NCBI GenBank assembly: GCA_029070965.1
Contig: JAIEBI010000057.1
Span: forward strand, 1 to 64,000
Direction: 5' to 3'
DNA length: 64,000 nt
Source of the DNA: Clostridiales bacterium
GTDB taxonomy: Bacteria > Bacillota > Clostridia > Christensenellales > Pumilibacteraceae
The notes under the pieces were generated by a model. The model did no database searches, was not told the origin of the DNA, and was given only the letters and a program-made list of their open reading frames with translations. A program made the position numbers and the translations under genes. This document shows, piece after piece, positions 1 through 8,339 of the stretch. Each line of letters begins with the position of its first letter. The first letter of the stretch is position 1.

Positions 1-448
1 AGCCGCCGTTAGCGTACCCTTCCGTACCTATCGTTTTGGGCGCTATCTTGGTAGTGTCTACAACGTTTATCTCGTTGTCAAAGTAGTCCGTGCCCTTTTC
101 GTACTTGAACGCAATTCCTTCCTCATCGGCTTGGGCAATAAACTCTTGCGCATTGTTTGCGTCGCGTGCGCCGTTGAGCTGGGCGCGGTACAATCCGCCT
201 TTTACAACGTCGCCCCAAGCGTTGGCTTTGCCGTCCGAATCGGAATAGCCGCGGTAGCCGTTGACAAAGTAGATGTTATTGCCGTACGCCACTGCCGAGC
301 CGCCCTGACTGGTGACGGCATATTTGGTGTCTTGCGCCGAAAATTTGATTTCCGAATAGCTGTCGCCGCTGCAACCGAGCATGGCGACGGGTGTTGCCGC
401 AAGGACCGCGGCAAGCGCTATTGAAGTGGCAAGTTGAGATTTTTTCAT
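1..448 (-). CDS. Lipoprotein, N-terminal part (runs off window start)
   Basis: This open frame is missing from the ORF track because it has no stop inside the window. Read from ATG at 448 it begins MKKSQLATSIALAAVLAA and has a lipobox-like VAMLGC, so it is probably a signal peptidase II lipoprotein anchored outside the membrane. A GGAGC ribosome site lies 6 nt upstream of the ATG, which supports the start. The mature part includes SAVAYGNNIYFVNGYRGYSD, which resembles the start of a beta-propeller or DUF5050-like extracellular repeat, but I cannot assign a family from about 149 residues. The listed ORFs at 131-424 (+) and 202-414 (-) are shadows of it. Confidence 0.8.
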   Translation of the reverse strand, partial: MKKSQLATSIALAAVLAATPVAMLGCSGDSYSEIKFSAQDTKYAVTSQGGSAVAYGNNIYFVNGYRGYSDSDGKANAWGDVVKGGLYRAQLNGARDANNAQEFIAQADEEGIAFKYEKGTDYFDNEINVVDTTKIAPKTIGTEGYANGG

Positions 449-523
449 ATTTGCTCCAAAAAAGGTGATGACCGATTTAAATTATTACCGTTTTAATAAA
501 CATTCATTCTTTGCGACAAATGC

Positions 524-2791
524 TCAGTTTTTGATTTTGAACGAAACGCGCGAGGCAAGCAGTCCATCGCCCGTTACCTTTACCACCGCTTTATTCTCGG
601 CGGGGTCGGGACGGATGATTGCAAGCGCTCTGCCGCCGTACGCGGGACAGCTGTCGAACGAATTTTTCCTCAGCATAGGGTCGGCGTTGACAAAGCCTAT
701 AAGCTCGCCGCCCGTCACGGTTACGTTAAGCTCGCGCATAGCGTACGGAACAAGCAGTCCGTCGCGGTCGCAAACCTCTACGTACACAAACCCGACGTCC
801 TTGCGCCCTACCGACAAGTTTTTGGAATATGCCGTAAGACTGAGCGTTTTGGGCGAACCTGCCGATTTTAGCTGCGACCGAGCGCACTCCGTACCCTTAA
901 AGTAGGCAACCGCCTCTAACGTCCCGGGATAATAGTCCACGCTGAACGACGCAATATGCTTGTTTACCTTGCCCGCCAGCTTGCGCCCGACTATCCTTCC
1001 GTCAAGGTACAGCGCCACGACGTCGCCCGACGTGTAAACCTCCACGTTCACTTTTTGACCGAGGTAGCGCGGCCAGTTCCACATATGCACGGGCTCGCCG
1101 CCGTCGGGGTCGCGCACTACGATGTACGCAATTCCGCGCTCGCCGAGTAGAACGCGCTTGTACACGCTTTGCGGCTTGTCGCAGCCTATGGCGTCGAGAT
1201 CGCCTAACGTAGTCGTATTTTCGTTAAGCTTGCCGCCCCCCGGGTAATCCATACCGCAGTCGTTAAAGTCGCCTATTACGCGGTCGTTCTTTTCGGTGGC
1301 GTCAAGGCTGTCAAACGCATGCGCGCTGTCGGTGCGCGCGCCGAGCACAAGTCTGTCGCGCTTAGCCCGCTCCGTTTCGTACAACGGATATAAATAGTTG
1401 AACCCGCAAACGTCAACCGCGTCGAACGCGCCCGCCGTCAGGTCCTCGAATAAGCTCTTCTCTCTGCCCGCATTGATTGCCGCTCCGTCGTTATCGAACA
1501 CCGTCTTGCGGCAGCCCGCTTGTTCAAGCTCGTTACGCGTAGGCACTTGCTCGCGCGTGGAAACGGTTATGGGGCGGGTGTTATCGATTTCTCTGATCCT
1601 GTCCGCAATCGCCTTGATAAGCTCGTGGCCGTCGTAACGGTTGTAGCATTCCGCAACGTCGTCCGCCACGCCGTATACCGTCACCGACGGATGGTTGCGA
1701 AGCTCGGCGATTTTGGGAAACACCGAGTAGTAGCGGCGATCGCTAAGCACCCCGCCCAGCGGCGATTTAGCCTCGTTAAGGCAAGGGAAAAGATCGACAA
1801 AAACGTACATACCCACGTCGTCGCACGCGTCAAGCGTGGCGGCGGTGGGACAGCCAACGTAATGAACGGCGTTATAGCCGATGGATTTAAGACCTTCAAG
1901 CTTGCGCTTTTCGTTGCAGTACAGCGAAACGGCGCCGAGCGCGATGTCGGCATGCGACAAGTACGCGCCCATAAGCAGGGTTTTGCGGTTGTTTATATAC
2001 AGTCCGCGCGTCGGCGAAAGAGTGCGCGACACAACGCCGAACCGCGTCGTAGCGGTGCACGGCTCGCCTTCCTCGGTAGCGGACGTGAGCTTTGCAGTCA
2101 TCGTATACATATACGGATCGGACGGCGACCACTCGTACGCGTTTGTCATGCGCACGCGCACACCGAGCGTTTTGTGCTGGTTAGCTCTGAGATATATTTT
2201 GCGCTGCTTTTTGCCGGCGCGCTTGCCGCGCGCGTTAAGCACCGTACAGTCGAGTACAAACTTTTGCGGCTTGTCCGAATCGTTAAAAACAATCACTTCG
2301 GTATCGGCGTACACCCTGTCGCCCACCACCGCCGTTTTTACAAACGGATAATCTATGCCGTACGGCTGGGCGTTTTCGGCATAAACAAGCTCTACACCGC
2401 CCGCAATGCCCAAGCCCAAATACTTGTCCGACATTTCAGGCGAGGTGGTAAGCACTATTTTTATGGAATTGTGCGCGCCCGCAAGGTTTACGGTAAACAC
2501 GTGCGGAGCATAACCGTTGTTGAGTAATCCGACGCTCTTGTCGTTTACGAACACCTCGCCGTAACCGCAAACGCCGGTAATCTTAATGTCGACCAAACCG
2601 TTACCGTTTTTGATTTGCGGCAAAGCGTGGGTAAACACCGCCCTTTCGGTGGGGATGTACCCGTTAAGCGCTCCGAAGGCGCACGTGTAATCACGCGCGG
2701 CGTGTGCGGTTACGTCGTACGGAAGATCGCAAGTAGTGCTTTCCTCCCCGACGACCACACTCCAATTCGTGTTTAAATCGACACTTTTCAT
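524..2791 (-). CDS. GH2-fold (beta-galactosidase-like) protein, probable catalytically dead
   Basis: The 755 residues follow the glycoside hydrolase family 2 layout: N-terminal jelly-roll sugar-binding domain, Ig-like domain, TIM barrel from about residue 265 (GLYINNRKTLLMGAYLSH) and C-terminal Ig-like domains. The closest pattern I recognise is the clostridial type with SxxHNP, MYSIGNE and VGSETYP motifs. Here these positions read VHYVGCP, VYGVADD (about residue 375) and LGARTDS (about residue 484). The acid/base Glu is therefore Asp and the nucleophile Glu is Arg. The FTWTGWDY signature is also altered, to FNDCGMDY. There is no signal peptide, so it is predicted cytoplasmic. It may bind sugar or regulate rather than hydrolyse. 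The start at 2791 sits 6 nt after a TATAAT box with no ribosome site. Confidence 0.8.
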   Translation of the reverse strand: MKSVDLNTNWSVVVGEESTTCDLPYDVTAHAARDYTCAFGALNGYIPTERAVFTHALPQIKNGNGLVDIKITGVCGYGEVFVNDKSVGLLNNGYAPHVFTVNLAGAHNSIKIVLTTSPEMSDKYLGLGIAGGVELVYAENAQPYGIDYPFVKTAVVGDRVYADTEVIVFNDSDKPQKFVLDCTVLNARGKRAGKKQRKIYLRANQHKTLGVRVRMTNAYEWSPSDPYMYTMTAKLTSATEEGEPCTATTRFGVVSRTLSPTRGLYINNRKTLLMGAYLSHADIALGAVSLYCNEKRKLEGLKSIGYNAVHYVGCPTAATLDACDDVGMYVFVDLFPCLNEAKSPLGGVLSDRRYYSVFPKIAELRNHPSVTVYGVADDVAECYNRYDGHELIKAIADRIREIDNTRPITVSTREQVPTRNELEQAGCRKTVFDNDGAAINAGREKSLFEDLTAGAFDAVDVCGFNYLYPLYETERAKRDRLVLGARTDSAHAFDSLDATEKNDRVIGDFNDCGMDYPGGGKLNENTTTLGDLDAIGCDKPQSVYKRVLLGERGIAYIVVRDPDGGEPVHMWNWPRYLGQKVNVEVYTSGDVVALYLDGRIVGRKLAGKVNKHIASFSVDYYPGTLEAVAYFKGTECARSQLKSAGSPKTLSLTAYSKNLSVGRKDVGFVYVEVCDRDGLLVPYAMRELNVTVTGGELIGFVNADPMLRKNSFDSCPAYGGRALAIIRPDPAENKAVVKVTGDGLLASRVSFKIKN

Positions 2792-2797
2792 ACTCTC

Positions 2798-2826
2798 ATT
2801 ATAACAACATGCAATGCAAAAGGCAA
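2798..2826 (-). promoter_or_regulatory. Sigma-A promoter of the GH2 gene, leaderless arrangement
   Basis: TTGCCT (2821-2826) and TATAAT (2798-2803) are separated by 17 nt. Only 6 nt (GAGAGT) lie between the -10 box and the ATG, so transcription should begin at or next to the start codon. Confidence 0.65.
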
Positions 2827-2838
2827 GTAAATTAACGC

Positions 2839-2882
2839 CTTTTTTCGATTTACCAACTTAAAATATCGAAAAAACGCCTTTT
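2839..2882. other. AT-rich inverted repeat in the ispE-GH2 gap
   Basis: TTTTTTCGAT and ATCGAAAAAA form a perfect 10-bp inverted repeat around a 15-nt loop. It lies downstream of ispE and could act as a weak terminator. The rest of the 2827-2947 gap is AT-rich and holds a second small GC stem near 2915 but no gene. Confidence 0.4.
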
Positions 2883-2947
2883 TTTGAGAATTTTTTGATT
2901 AGAAAATTTTTCGCGCGAAAACCGCGCAATTCGGCAGGCAACCGCGA

Positions 2948-3826
2948 CTATACCCTCTCATGCAACACGCCCGTGGGAGCGGGGGCAAAAACGCGCGCGC
3001 CATTGCCCTTCAACGCCGTATAGCACTCGTAAAACCGCCCAATATCGGTAAAATACCCGAGCGTCATGCCGCCCGAGCCAGTAAGATTGACCGCCGCCCC
3101 GTAGCAGCGGAGCAGCTCGGCGTTATTTGCTATTTCGGGCGAAAAGCATACGGCAGGCTCATACAAAGCGTTACCCAAATGCTCTATCGCCTTATTATCG
3201 CCGTCCAACAAAAGATTAATCAGCTTGTCGGCGTCCGTAGGACAGTGCTTGTAATCGGCATGAAGCTCGTCGAATTTTTTGTAAGCCGCGGCGGTAGAAA
3301 CAGGCGATGCCGGAAGCCCGACCATAAACAGCTTTAACTTGTTTTCTATAAAGAACAATTGCTCGCCCAAGCCTTGAACGCGAGCCAGCCCGCCCGTCAG
3401 CATAAAAGGAACGTCCGACCCGACGGATAGCGCAACCGAGCGCATATCCACGCCGAGCGACGGAAGCTTATACAAAACGTCCAACGCGCGCAATACCGCC
3501 GCGCCGTCTGCCGACGACCCACCCAGTCCCGCGCCTATCGGTATGCGCTTTTCCACGGTTATATCAAACCCGTTGCAGTGTATGACGTCCTGCACGGCTT
3601 TTGCCGCCTTGTACGCGGTGTTGTTCTCAGCGGGCAAAAATTCCGCGCCGATAAACTTTACGTTTATTTGCTTGTCGTTGCGCTCGGTTACGGTAACCGT
3701 ATCGAACAAATCGACGGACATCATAACGCTGTCCAGCAAATGCATGGAACGCTCTTCGTCCCGCCCCGTAATATTGAGCGAAAGGTTGACCTTTGCGAAA
3801 GCTTTTAACTTAATCGTATTACTCAT
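2948..3826 (-). CDS. ispE: 4-diphosphocytidyl-2-C-methyl-D-erythritol kinase
   Basis: This GHMP kinase phosphorylates CDP-methylerythritol in the non-mevalonate isoprenoid pathway in the cytoplasm. The N-terminal KAFAKVNLSLNI motif, the ATP loop PIGAGLGGSSADGAA and GSDVPFMLTGG are all present. Its length of 292 residues is normal. I use the ATG at 3826 (MSNTIKLKAF) rather than the tracked GTG at 3841. The GTG overlaps the -10 box, and TTGACT-17-TATAAT ends 6 nt before this ATG with no ribosome site, so the mRNA is probably leaderless. In Clostridia ispE is often found beside spore-coat DUF3794 genes, as it is here. Confidence 0.93.
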   Translation of the reverse strand: MSNTIKLKAFAKVNLSLNITGRDEERSMHLLDSVMMSVDLFDTVTVTERNDKQINVKFIGAEFLPAENNTAYKAAKAVQDVIHCNGFDITVEKRIPIGAGLGGSSADGAAVLRALDVLYKLPSLGVDMRSVALSVGSDVPFMLTGGLARVQGLGEQLFFIENKLKLFMVGLPASPVSTAAAYKKFDELHADYKHCPTDADKLINLLLDGDNKAIEHLGNALYEPAVCFSPEIANNAELLRCYGAAVNLTGSGGMTLGYFTDIGRFYECYTALKGNGARVFAPAPTGVLHERV

Positions 3827-3832
3827 ATTACG

Positions 3833-3861
3833 ATTATACACCGCGCAAAAAATAAAGTCAA
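3833..3861 (-). promoter_or_regulatory. Sigma-A promoter of ispE
   Basis: TTGACT (3856-3861), a 17-nt spacer and TATAAT (3833-3838) lie 6 nt upstream of the ispE ATG. No Shine-Dalgarno sequence can fit in this leader. Confidence 0.75.
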
Positions 3862-3870
3862 GCCGCTTAT

Positions 3871-3906
3871 TAATTCAGAATTATGAATTAAGAATTCAGA
3901 ATTTAT
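3871..3906. repeat. AATTC-type AT-rich repeat cluster
   Basis: This stretch contains repeated near-palindromic units built on GAATTATGAATT and AAGAATTCAGAATT. Related units occur at 4004-4029 (AATTCTGCATTCTTAATTCTG), near 21520, and at 22043-22075 in the ribosomal operon. It is a dispersed simple repeat of unknown role. Confidence 0.6.
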
Positions 3907-3976
3907 GGACTGCGCTTCGCGCCCTTATTTAAATTAATTTAACCGACATTTTTATCTCTTATCTACAATTCTTAAT

Positions 3977-4003
3977 GGAAAAAGGGCGGCTCACGCCACC
4001 CTT
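3977..4003 (-). terminator. Intrinsic terminator downstream of the SipL-like gene
   Basis: On the minus strand an AAGGGTGGC / GCCGCCCTT stem with one mismatch is followed by a T-run and CC. It lies about 30 nt after the stop codon of the DUF3794 gene. Confidence 0.6.
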
Positions 4004-4030
4004 AATTCTGCATTCTTAATTCTGCATTAA

Positions 4031-5500
4031 TTATTTATTACAAAAGTTTATCAGCTTCTCCCCGCCCGAATAGGGCGCGGTGGCGGAATTTTGCTGCTGC
4101 ACTCGTTCGGGCGAACAGCACAGCGCTTTTGCCGCCTGCCATAATGTTTCGCCCTCTTTGGCGATATGGATAATTACCGACGCGTCGGGGCGCGCAAGCG
4201 CTTCGCCCTTTTCCACAGTAGCTATGCACTCGCATTCGGACGACGAGGACAGCATAAGCGTGAACGCAACCTCGGCCTTTATGTCGAACACCGATTCGCG
4301 CCTAATCTTTACGTTTACGTCGGTTACGGTTGCGATTGCCGTTACGTTGGTTGCGTCGGTGTGGTTTGCAAGCGGCATGGCAAACGGCAAGCGGAAGGCA
4401 AGCGCGTCTACCGCGTTCTTTTCGGCATTATAGTAAATTATATCCCCGCCTACCAAGCCTTCCACATTTACCCGCTCGTTTTCTATCTTTGCGGATGTAA
4501 GCGTGCAGAACGTACCGGTAACGCACAAAACATTGTCGGCGGCAAGCCTATCCGCCTCGATAGGCACTTGACCGTCCACCGTGTCGATTACGGTAGTAAG
4601 CGGCTCGACTGTTATACAGCGCAATGTTTGTTCGGTCGTTTGTATTTCGTTATCGGCGCAAAATACGTCGGTAACGACCTCGGCGGTCGCCGAGGTAAGC
4701 GCGGTGGCGTTGAGCCGCACCGTTGCGGCAATTTCTATACGTCCGTCGCCCGCAAGCGTTGCCGAGCTGTCGGTAATATGCGCGTACGCAAACGCCGTAT
4801 CTCCGTCATGCACCGGCGCCGCGATGCTTTTTACAAACGGCGTAACTATGCGCATGGACGATATTGTGCCGTCGTCGGTTTTGACTGCGGCAAAGGTATA
4901 TACTGCGCCCGAAACCTTTATTTCGCCGTCACTCGCTTCCGCGCCTGTAACGATTGCGCGGCTTGCCGAAAACAGCACGTCGGTTATTTTGGGCGCGCCC
5001 ACGCTGTCGGTTACGTACACGATTTCGCTCGTGTCGGCACAGGCCGTACTGTACGATACCGTGCGCTTTTCGGCGTAAATTCCGTCGTCGGGCTGAGCTA
5101 TGCACGCGTACTCGTTGTCAACAACGGCTACCGCGGCGGTGTCCACTACCGCCACCGCTTTTAGCGTGCCGTTCTCTATAGTCGCTTCAACGTTTATAAC
5201 CTCGGGCATAAGCGTTACCGCCGTGCCCGCCGTTATTTGCGGCGAAGATATTTTGTCGGAAAACTCGGCAACCGCGGTTACGCATTGAACAGCACCGTCC
5301 ACCAGCACCATGCAGTCGAATGTGGTTTTACCCACGTACCGCGCCTCGCCCGCAAATACTTCGCTCGGCGTCGTCACCGCCGTTGCGGACGCGGACAATA
5401 CCTTGCAATCGTTGTTTATGGGCTGACGCGCCTCGACCACCGCTTGACCGCGTGCGATCCATACAATTTCATCGCTCTTAATATTGATGTTTTCGGGCAT
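4031..5500 (-). CDS. SipL-like DUF3794 (SPOCS) protein with C-terminal LysM
   Basis: This protein of about 489 residues is built of DUF3794-type beta repeats. It ends in a LysM module (IIHIAKEGETLWQAAKALCC, about residues 440-489). The architecture matches SipL, the clostridial protein that binds SpoIVA and ties the coat basement layer to the forespore. The tracked ORF starts at 5653, but that start overlaps the tex terminator. ATG 5500 (MPENINIKSDEIVWIARG) has GGAGTG 6 nt upstream and fits the family N-terminus. A perfect 0A box lies about 100 bp upstream. Family membership is clear. The SipL role itself is inferred. Confidence 0.85.
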   Translation of the reverse strand: MPENINIKSDEIVWIARGQAVVEARQPINNDCKVLSASATAVTTPSEVFAGEARYVGKTTFDCMVLVDGAVQCVTAVAEFSDKISSPQITAGTAVTLMPEVINVEATIENGTLKAVAVVDTAAVAVVDNEYACIAQPDDGIYAEKRTVSYSTACADTSEIVYVTDSVGAPKITDVLFSASRAIVTGAEASDGEIKVSGAVYTFAAVKTDDGTISSMRIVTPFVKSIAAPVHDGDTAFAYAHITDSSATLAGDGRIEIAATVRLNATALTSATAEVVTDVFCADNEIQTTEQTLRCITVEPLTTVIDTVDGQVPIEADRLAADNVLCVTGTFCTLTSAKIENERVNVEGLVGGDIIYYNAEKNAVDALAFRLPFAMPLANHTDATNVTAIATVTDVNVKIRRESVFDIKAEVAFTLMLSSSSECECIATVEKGEALARPDASVIIHIAKEGETLWQAAKALCCSPERVQQQNSATAPYSGGEKLINFCNK

Positions 5501-5596
5501 AATGCACTCCTTGAAATAGATATCGCTATATGATATTCGCCGAGTCGCACGATTATGCCCGATAAAATAACGGTATAAATATTCTTTATAAAATGT

Positions 5597-5604
5597 TTGT
5601 CGAA
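5597..5604 (+). promoter_or_regulatory. Candidate 0A box
   Basis: TTGTCGAA matches the Spo0A recognition sequence exactly. It lies in the tex/SipL-like intergenic region, about 97 bp upstream of the SipL-like start. An 8-mer can occur by chance, but the sporulation context favours function. Confidence 0.4.
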
Positions 5605-5610
5605 AATAAT

Positions 5611-5650
5611 CGCTAAACAAATAAGCGTTCCGATTTTTACCTCGGAACGC
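5611..5650 (-). terminator. Intrinsic terminator of tex
   Basis: A perfect 9-bp stem, GCGTTCCGA / TCGGAACGC (5625-5633 and 5642-5650), is followed on the minus strand by TTATTTGTTT. It begins 9 nt after the tex stop codon. Confidence 0.8.
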
Positions 5651-5658
5651 CATTTATA

Positions 5659-8205
5659 TTATTTTCTATTGAACATTTTAGCGAGCGCTGCAAGCTTTTC
5701 TTCCATTGTCATGTTTTCGGTGGAAGGCGCTCTCTCCTCGCGGTCGCGGTCGCGGTAGCCGCTTTGCCGTTCGCGGTCGAATTTTCTTTCTCTCCGCTCG
5801 CCGTTGTGCTCGAACTTTCTCTCGCCGTTGCGGTTTTCAAATTTTTCCCTACGGTCGGGTCTTGCTTCACCGCCCTCGCCGTTTGCGCGAGCTTCGCGGC
5901 GGGCTTGGCGTTCCAAGTATTCCTGATGTTTCTTTTCGCGCTCGGCTTTGCGCTCCAAGTACTCGGCATGCTTCTTTTGCCGTTCCGCCTTTTGCTCGGC
6001 GCGTTCCTGCTTTTGCTTGTCGTAATCGGCTTTGCGTTGGTCGCGGGTCGAAGGGTCGAGCATAGTCAGCGCAATGCGGTGTTTTTCGTGGTCTACACTG
6101 AGCACCCAAACGTTGATTTTGTCGCCCACTTTAAGCACGTCCGACGGGTGGCGGACAAAGCCGTCCGAAATTTCCGATATGTGCAACAATCCGTCTTGGT
6201 GTACCGAAATATCCACGAACGCGCCGAAATCGGTAACGTTGCGGACAACGCCCAAAATTTGCATGCCTTCTTTAAGGTCGTTTATGTCCATAAGGTCGGA
6301 ACGCAAAATCGGCGGAGGCAATTCGTCACGCACGTCGCGCCCCGGCTTGATAAGCTCGGTAACGATGTCGTTAAGCGTAGGCACGCCTACGCCTATCTCG
6401 GCGGCAACCGTTTCCTCGCCAGCGTCCTTAACCTTTTGCGGCAAATCGCCAAGCTTGCACTCCATTACGTCGGCATTGGTGTAGCCGAATTTTTGTATAA
6501 GCTTTTGCGCCGCGTCGTAAGATTCGGGGTGAACGGCGGTGTTGTCGAGTACGTTATCCCCGCCCACTATGCGCAGGAAGCCGGCGCACTGCTCAAAAGC
6601 CTTTGCGCCAAGCTTAGGCACTTCGAGCAGCTGCTTGCGCGACCCGAACGGCTTGTTGGAGCGGTATTCCACGATATTCTTGGCGGTGGCGGCGTTAAGT
6701 CCTGAGACGTACGACAAAAGCGTGTGCGAGGCGGTGTTAAGGTCTACGCCAACGCTGTTTACGCAGTCCTCGACAGCTGCTTCCAGCGACGAGGTAAGCC
6801 GTTTTTGCGGCATGTCGTGCTGGTACTGACCTACGCCTAACGAGCGCACGTCCACCTTGATAAGTTCGGCAAGCGGGTCGAGCAAACGCCGCGCAATGGA
6901 TATCGCGCTGCGAATTGTAAGGTCGAGCTCGGGGAATTCCTCGGCACCCAGCTTGCTGCCGCTGTACACCGACGCGCCCGATTCGGACACCACGGCATAC
7001 TGCACGGGACGGTCAAGCTCTTTTATAAGCTCGGCGACAAAGATTTCCGATTCCTTGGACGCCGTTCCGTTGCCTATGGAAATGCAGTCAACGTTGTATT
7101 TGTATATTAAGTCTTTTAAAATCTCTTTTGCCTGCTCGATTTTCTTTTGCGGCGGCGTGGGGTAAACGACCGAGCTTGCCAAAAACTTACCCGACGCGTC
7201 GATAACCGCTATCTTGCAGCCTGTCCTGTACGCGGGGTCGAGTCCGAGTATAACCTTGCCTTTGAGCGGCGGCTGCAGCAGAAGCGGTTTGAGGTTGCGC
7301 TCGAATGTCTTAATTGCCTGCTCGGACGCGCGGTCGAACAATTCATTGCGCACCTCGCGTTCTATACTCGGCGAAATAAGGCGTTTATAACTGTCCTCTA
7401 TCGTTCTGTCGATAAGCGCGTCAAACGCCGACTGTTTCTTTTTGGCAGCGGCTATCGCGTTAAGCGCGGCGACCTCGTCCACCACTACCGACACTTTAAG
7501 GCACCCTTCCTTTTCGCCGCGTGTTACGGCAAGGACGCGGTGGCTGGGCACGGTGGCGACAGCCTCGTCAAACTTAAAGTACGTTTCGTAAATCTTTTTC
7601 TTTTCGTCGTCGGTGCAGCTCTCGTCGAGCACGGCGGTAAGCCTGCCCGCGGTAAGCGCAGCCTCGCGCAAGGTCTTGCGAATAGCCGCGTCATCGGAAA
7701 TGCGCTCGGCAATAATGTCGCACGCGCCGTCGATTGCCGCTTTGCTGTCCGGCACCTCTTTTTCGGCGTCTATGTACGGCGCGGTCAATTCGGCCTCGTC
7801 GTAACTTGTAAGCTCCTGCGCCTCTATAATATCGGCAAGCGGTTCCAGTCCGCGCGCGATTGCGACGGAGGCGCGCGTCTTTTTCTTTTGCTTGTACGGA
7901 CGGTAAATGTCTTCCGCCTCGGTAAGAGTTTTTGCGGCGGACAGCGCGGACGCCAATTCGTCCGTCCACTTGCCCTGCGACTCTATGGACGCTTGGATTT
8001 CCTCCTTGCGCTTTTCAAGCCCTTTAAGGTACTCGTAACGCTCGGACAGCTCGCGTATAACCTGATCGTCGGTCGCGCCGTGCATTTCCTTGCGGTAGCG
8101 CGCGATAAACGGAACGGTATCGCCCTGATCCAAAAGATCGACAATGTTTGAGCAGTGTTCTTGTTTGAGCCCGAATTCCTCGGCAAGTTGTTTCTTTACG
8201 TCCAT
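5659..8205 (-). CDS. tex: Tex-family transcription accessory protein
   Basis: Tex is a cytoplasmic nucleic-acid-binding protein with N-terminal helical domains, a YqgF-like RNase H fold (VILGLDPAYRTGCKIAVID, about residues 318-336), helix-hairpin-helix segments (VGVDLNTASHTLLSYVSGL) and an S1 domain (MQILGVVRNVTDFGAFVDIS). At 848 residues it is over 100 residues longer than usual. The extra length is a highly charged Lys/Arg/Glu tail after the S1 domain, with QKKHAEYLERKAEREKKHQE-type heptads and an Arg/Asp-rich end. GAGGAG lies just before the ATG. The leader holds a terminator-like hairpin. Confidence 0.92.
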   Translation of the reverse strand: MDVKKQLAEEFGLKQEHCSNIVDLLDQGDTVPFIARYRKEMHGATDDQVIRELSERYEYLKGLEKRKEEIQASIESQGKWTDELASALSAAKTLTEAEDIYRPYKQKKKTRASVAIARGLEPLADIIEAQELTSYDEAELTAPYIDAEKEVPDSKAAIDGACDIIAERISDDAAIRKTLREAALTAGRLTAVLDESCTDDEKKKIYETYFKFDEAVATVPSHRVLAVTRGEKEGCLKVSVVVDEVAALNAIAAAKKKQSAFDALIDRTIEDSYKRLISPSIEREVRNELFDRASEQAIKTFERNLKPLLLQPPLKGKVILGLDPAYRTGCKIAVIDASGKFLASSVVYPTPPQKKIEQAKEILKDLIYKYNVDCISIGNGTASKESEIFVAELIKELDRPVQYAVVSESGASVYSGSKLGAEEFPELDLTIRSAISIARRLLDPLAELIKVDVRSLGVGQYQHDMPQKRLTSSLEAAVEDCVNSVGVDLNTASHTLLSYVSGLNAATAKNIVEYRSNKPFGSRKQLLEVPKLGAKAFEQCAGFLRIVGGDNVLDNTAVHPESYDAAQKLIQKFGYTNADVMECKLGDLPQKVKDAGEETVAAEIGVGVPTLNDIVTELIKPGRDVRDELPPPILRSDLMDINDLKEGMQILGVVRNVTDFGAFVDISVHQDGLLHISEISDGFVRHPSDVLKVGDKINVWVLSVDHEKHRIALTMLDPSTRDQRKADYDKQKQERAEQKAERQKKHAEYLERKAEREKKHQEYLERQARREARANGEGGEARPDRREKFENRNGERKFEHNGERRERKFDRERQSGYRDRDREERAPSTENMTMEEKLAALAKMFNRK

Positions 8206-8215
8206 AAACTCCTCG

Positions 8216-8241
8216 TAAAAAAGGTCGGCATATCCTGCCGA
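8216..8241 (-). promoter_or_regulatory. Terminator-like hairpin in the tex leader
   Basis: On the minus strand TCGGCA-GGATA-TGCCGA is followed by CC and six T, then GAGGAG only 2-3 nt later. It could be an attenuator or a hairpin that controls ribosome access. Confidence 0.5.
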
Positions 8242-8253
8242 TTACTTAACACT

Positions 8254-8282
8254 ATATTACACCATTTTATCAATAAAATCAA
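8254..8282 (-). promoter_or_regulatory. Probable tex promoter
   Basis: TTGATT (8277-8282), a 17-nt spacer and TAATAT (8254-8259). Transcription would start upstream of the leader hairpin. Confidence 0.5.
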
Positions 8283-8304
8283 ATATTTTAAACACATTTT
8301 TGCA

Positions 8305-8332
8305 CGCAAAAAGCCGTGCATATGCACGGCTT
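8305..8332 (-). terminator. Intrinsic terminator of yabP-yabQ
   Basis: The perfect palindrome AAGCCGTGCATATGCACGGCTT is followed by T residues on the minus strand, 8 nt after the yabQ stop codon. Confidence 0.8.
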
Positions 8333-8339
8333 ACAAAAT

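Noticed and set aside
4166-5164. 332-residue plus-strand ORF
   Set aside because: Shadow of the DUF3794 gene; it is Cys/Arg-rich, with no ribosome site or family.
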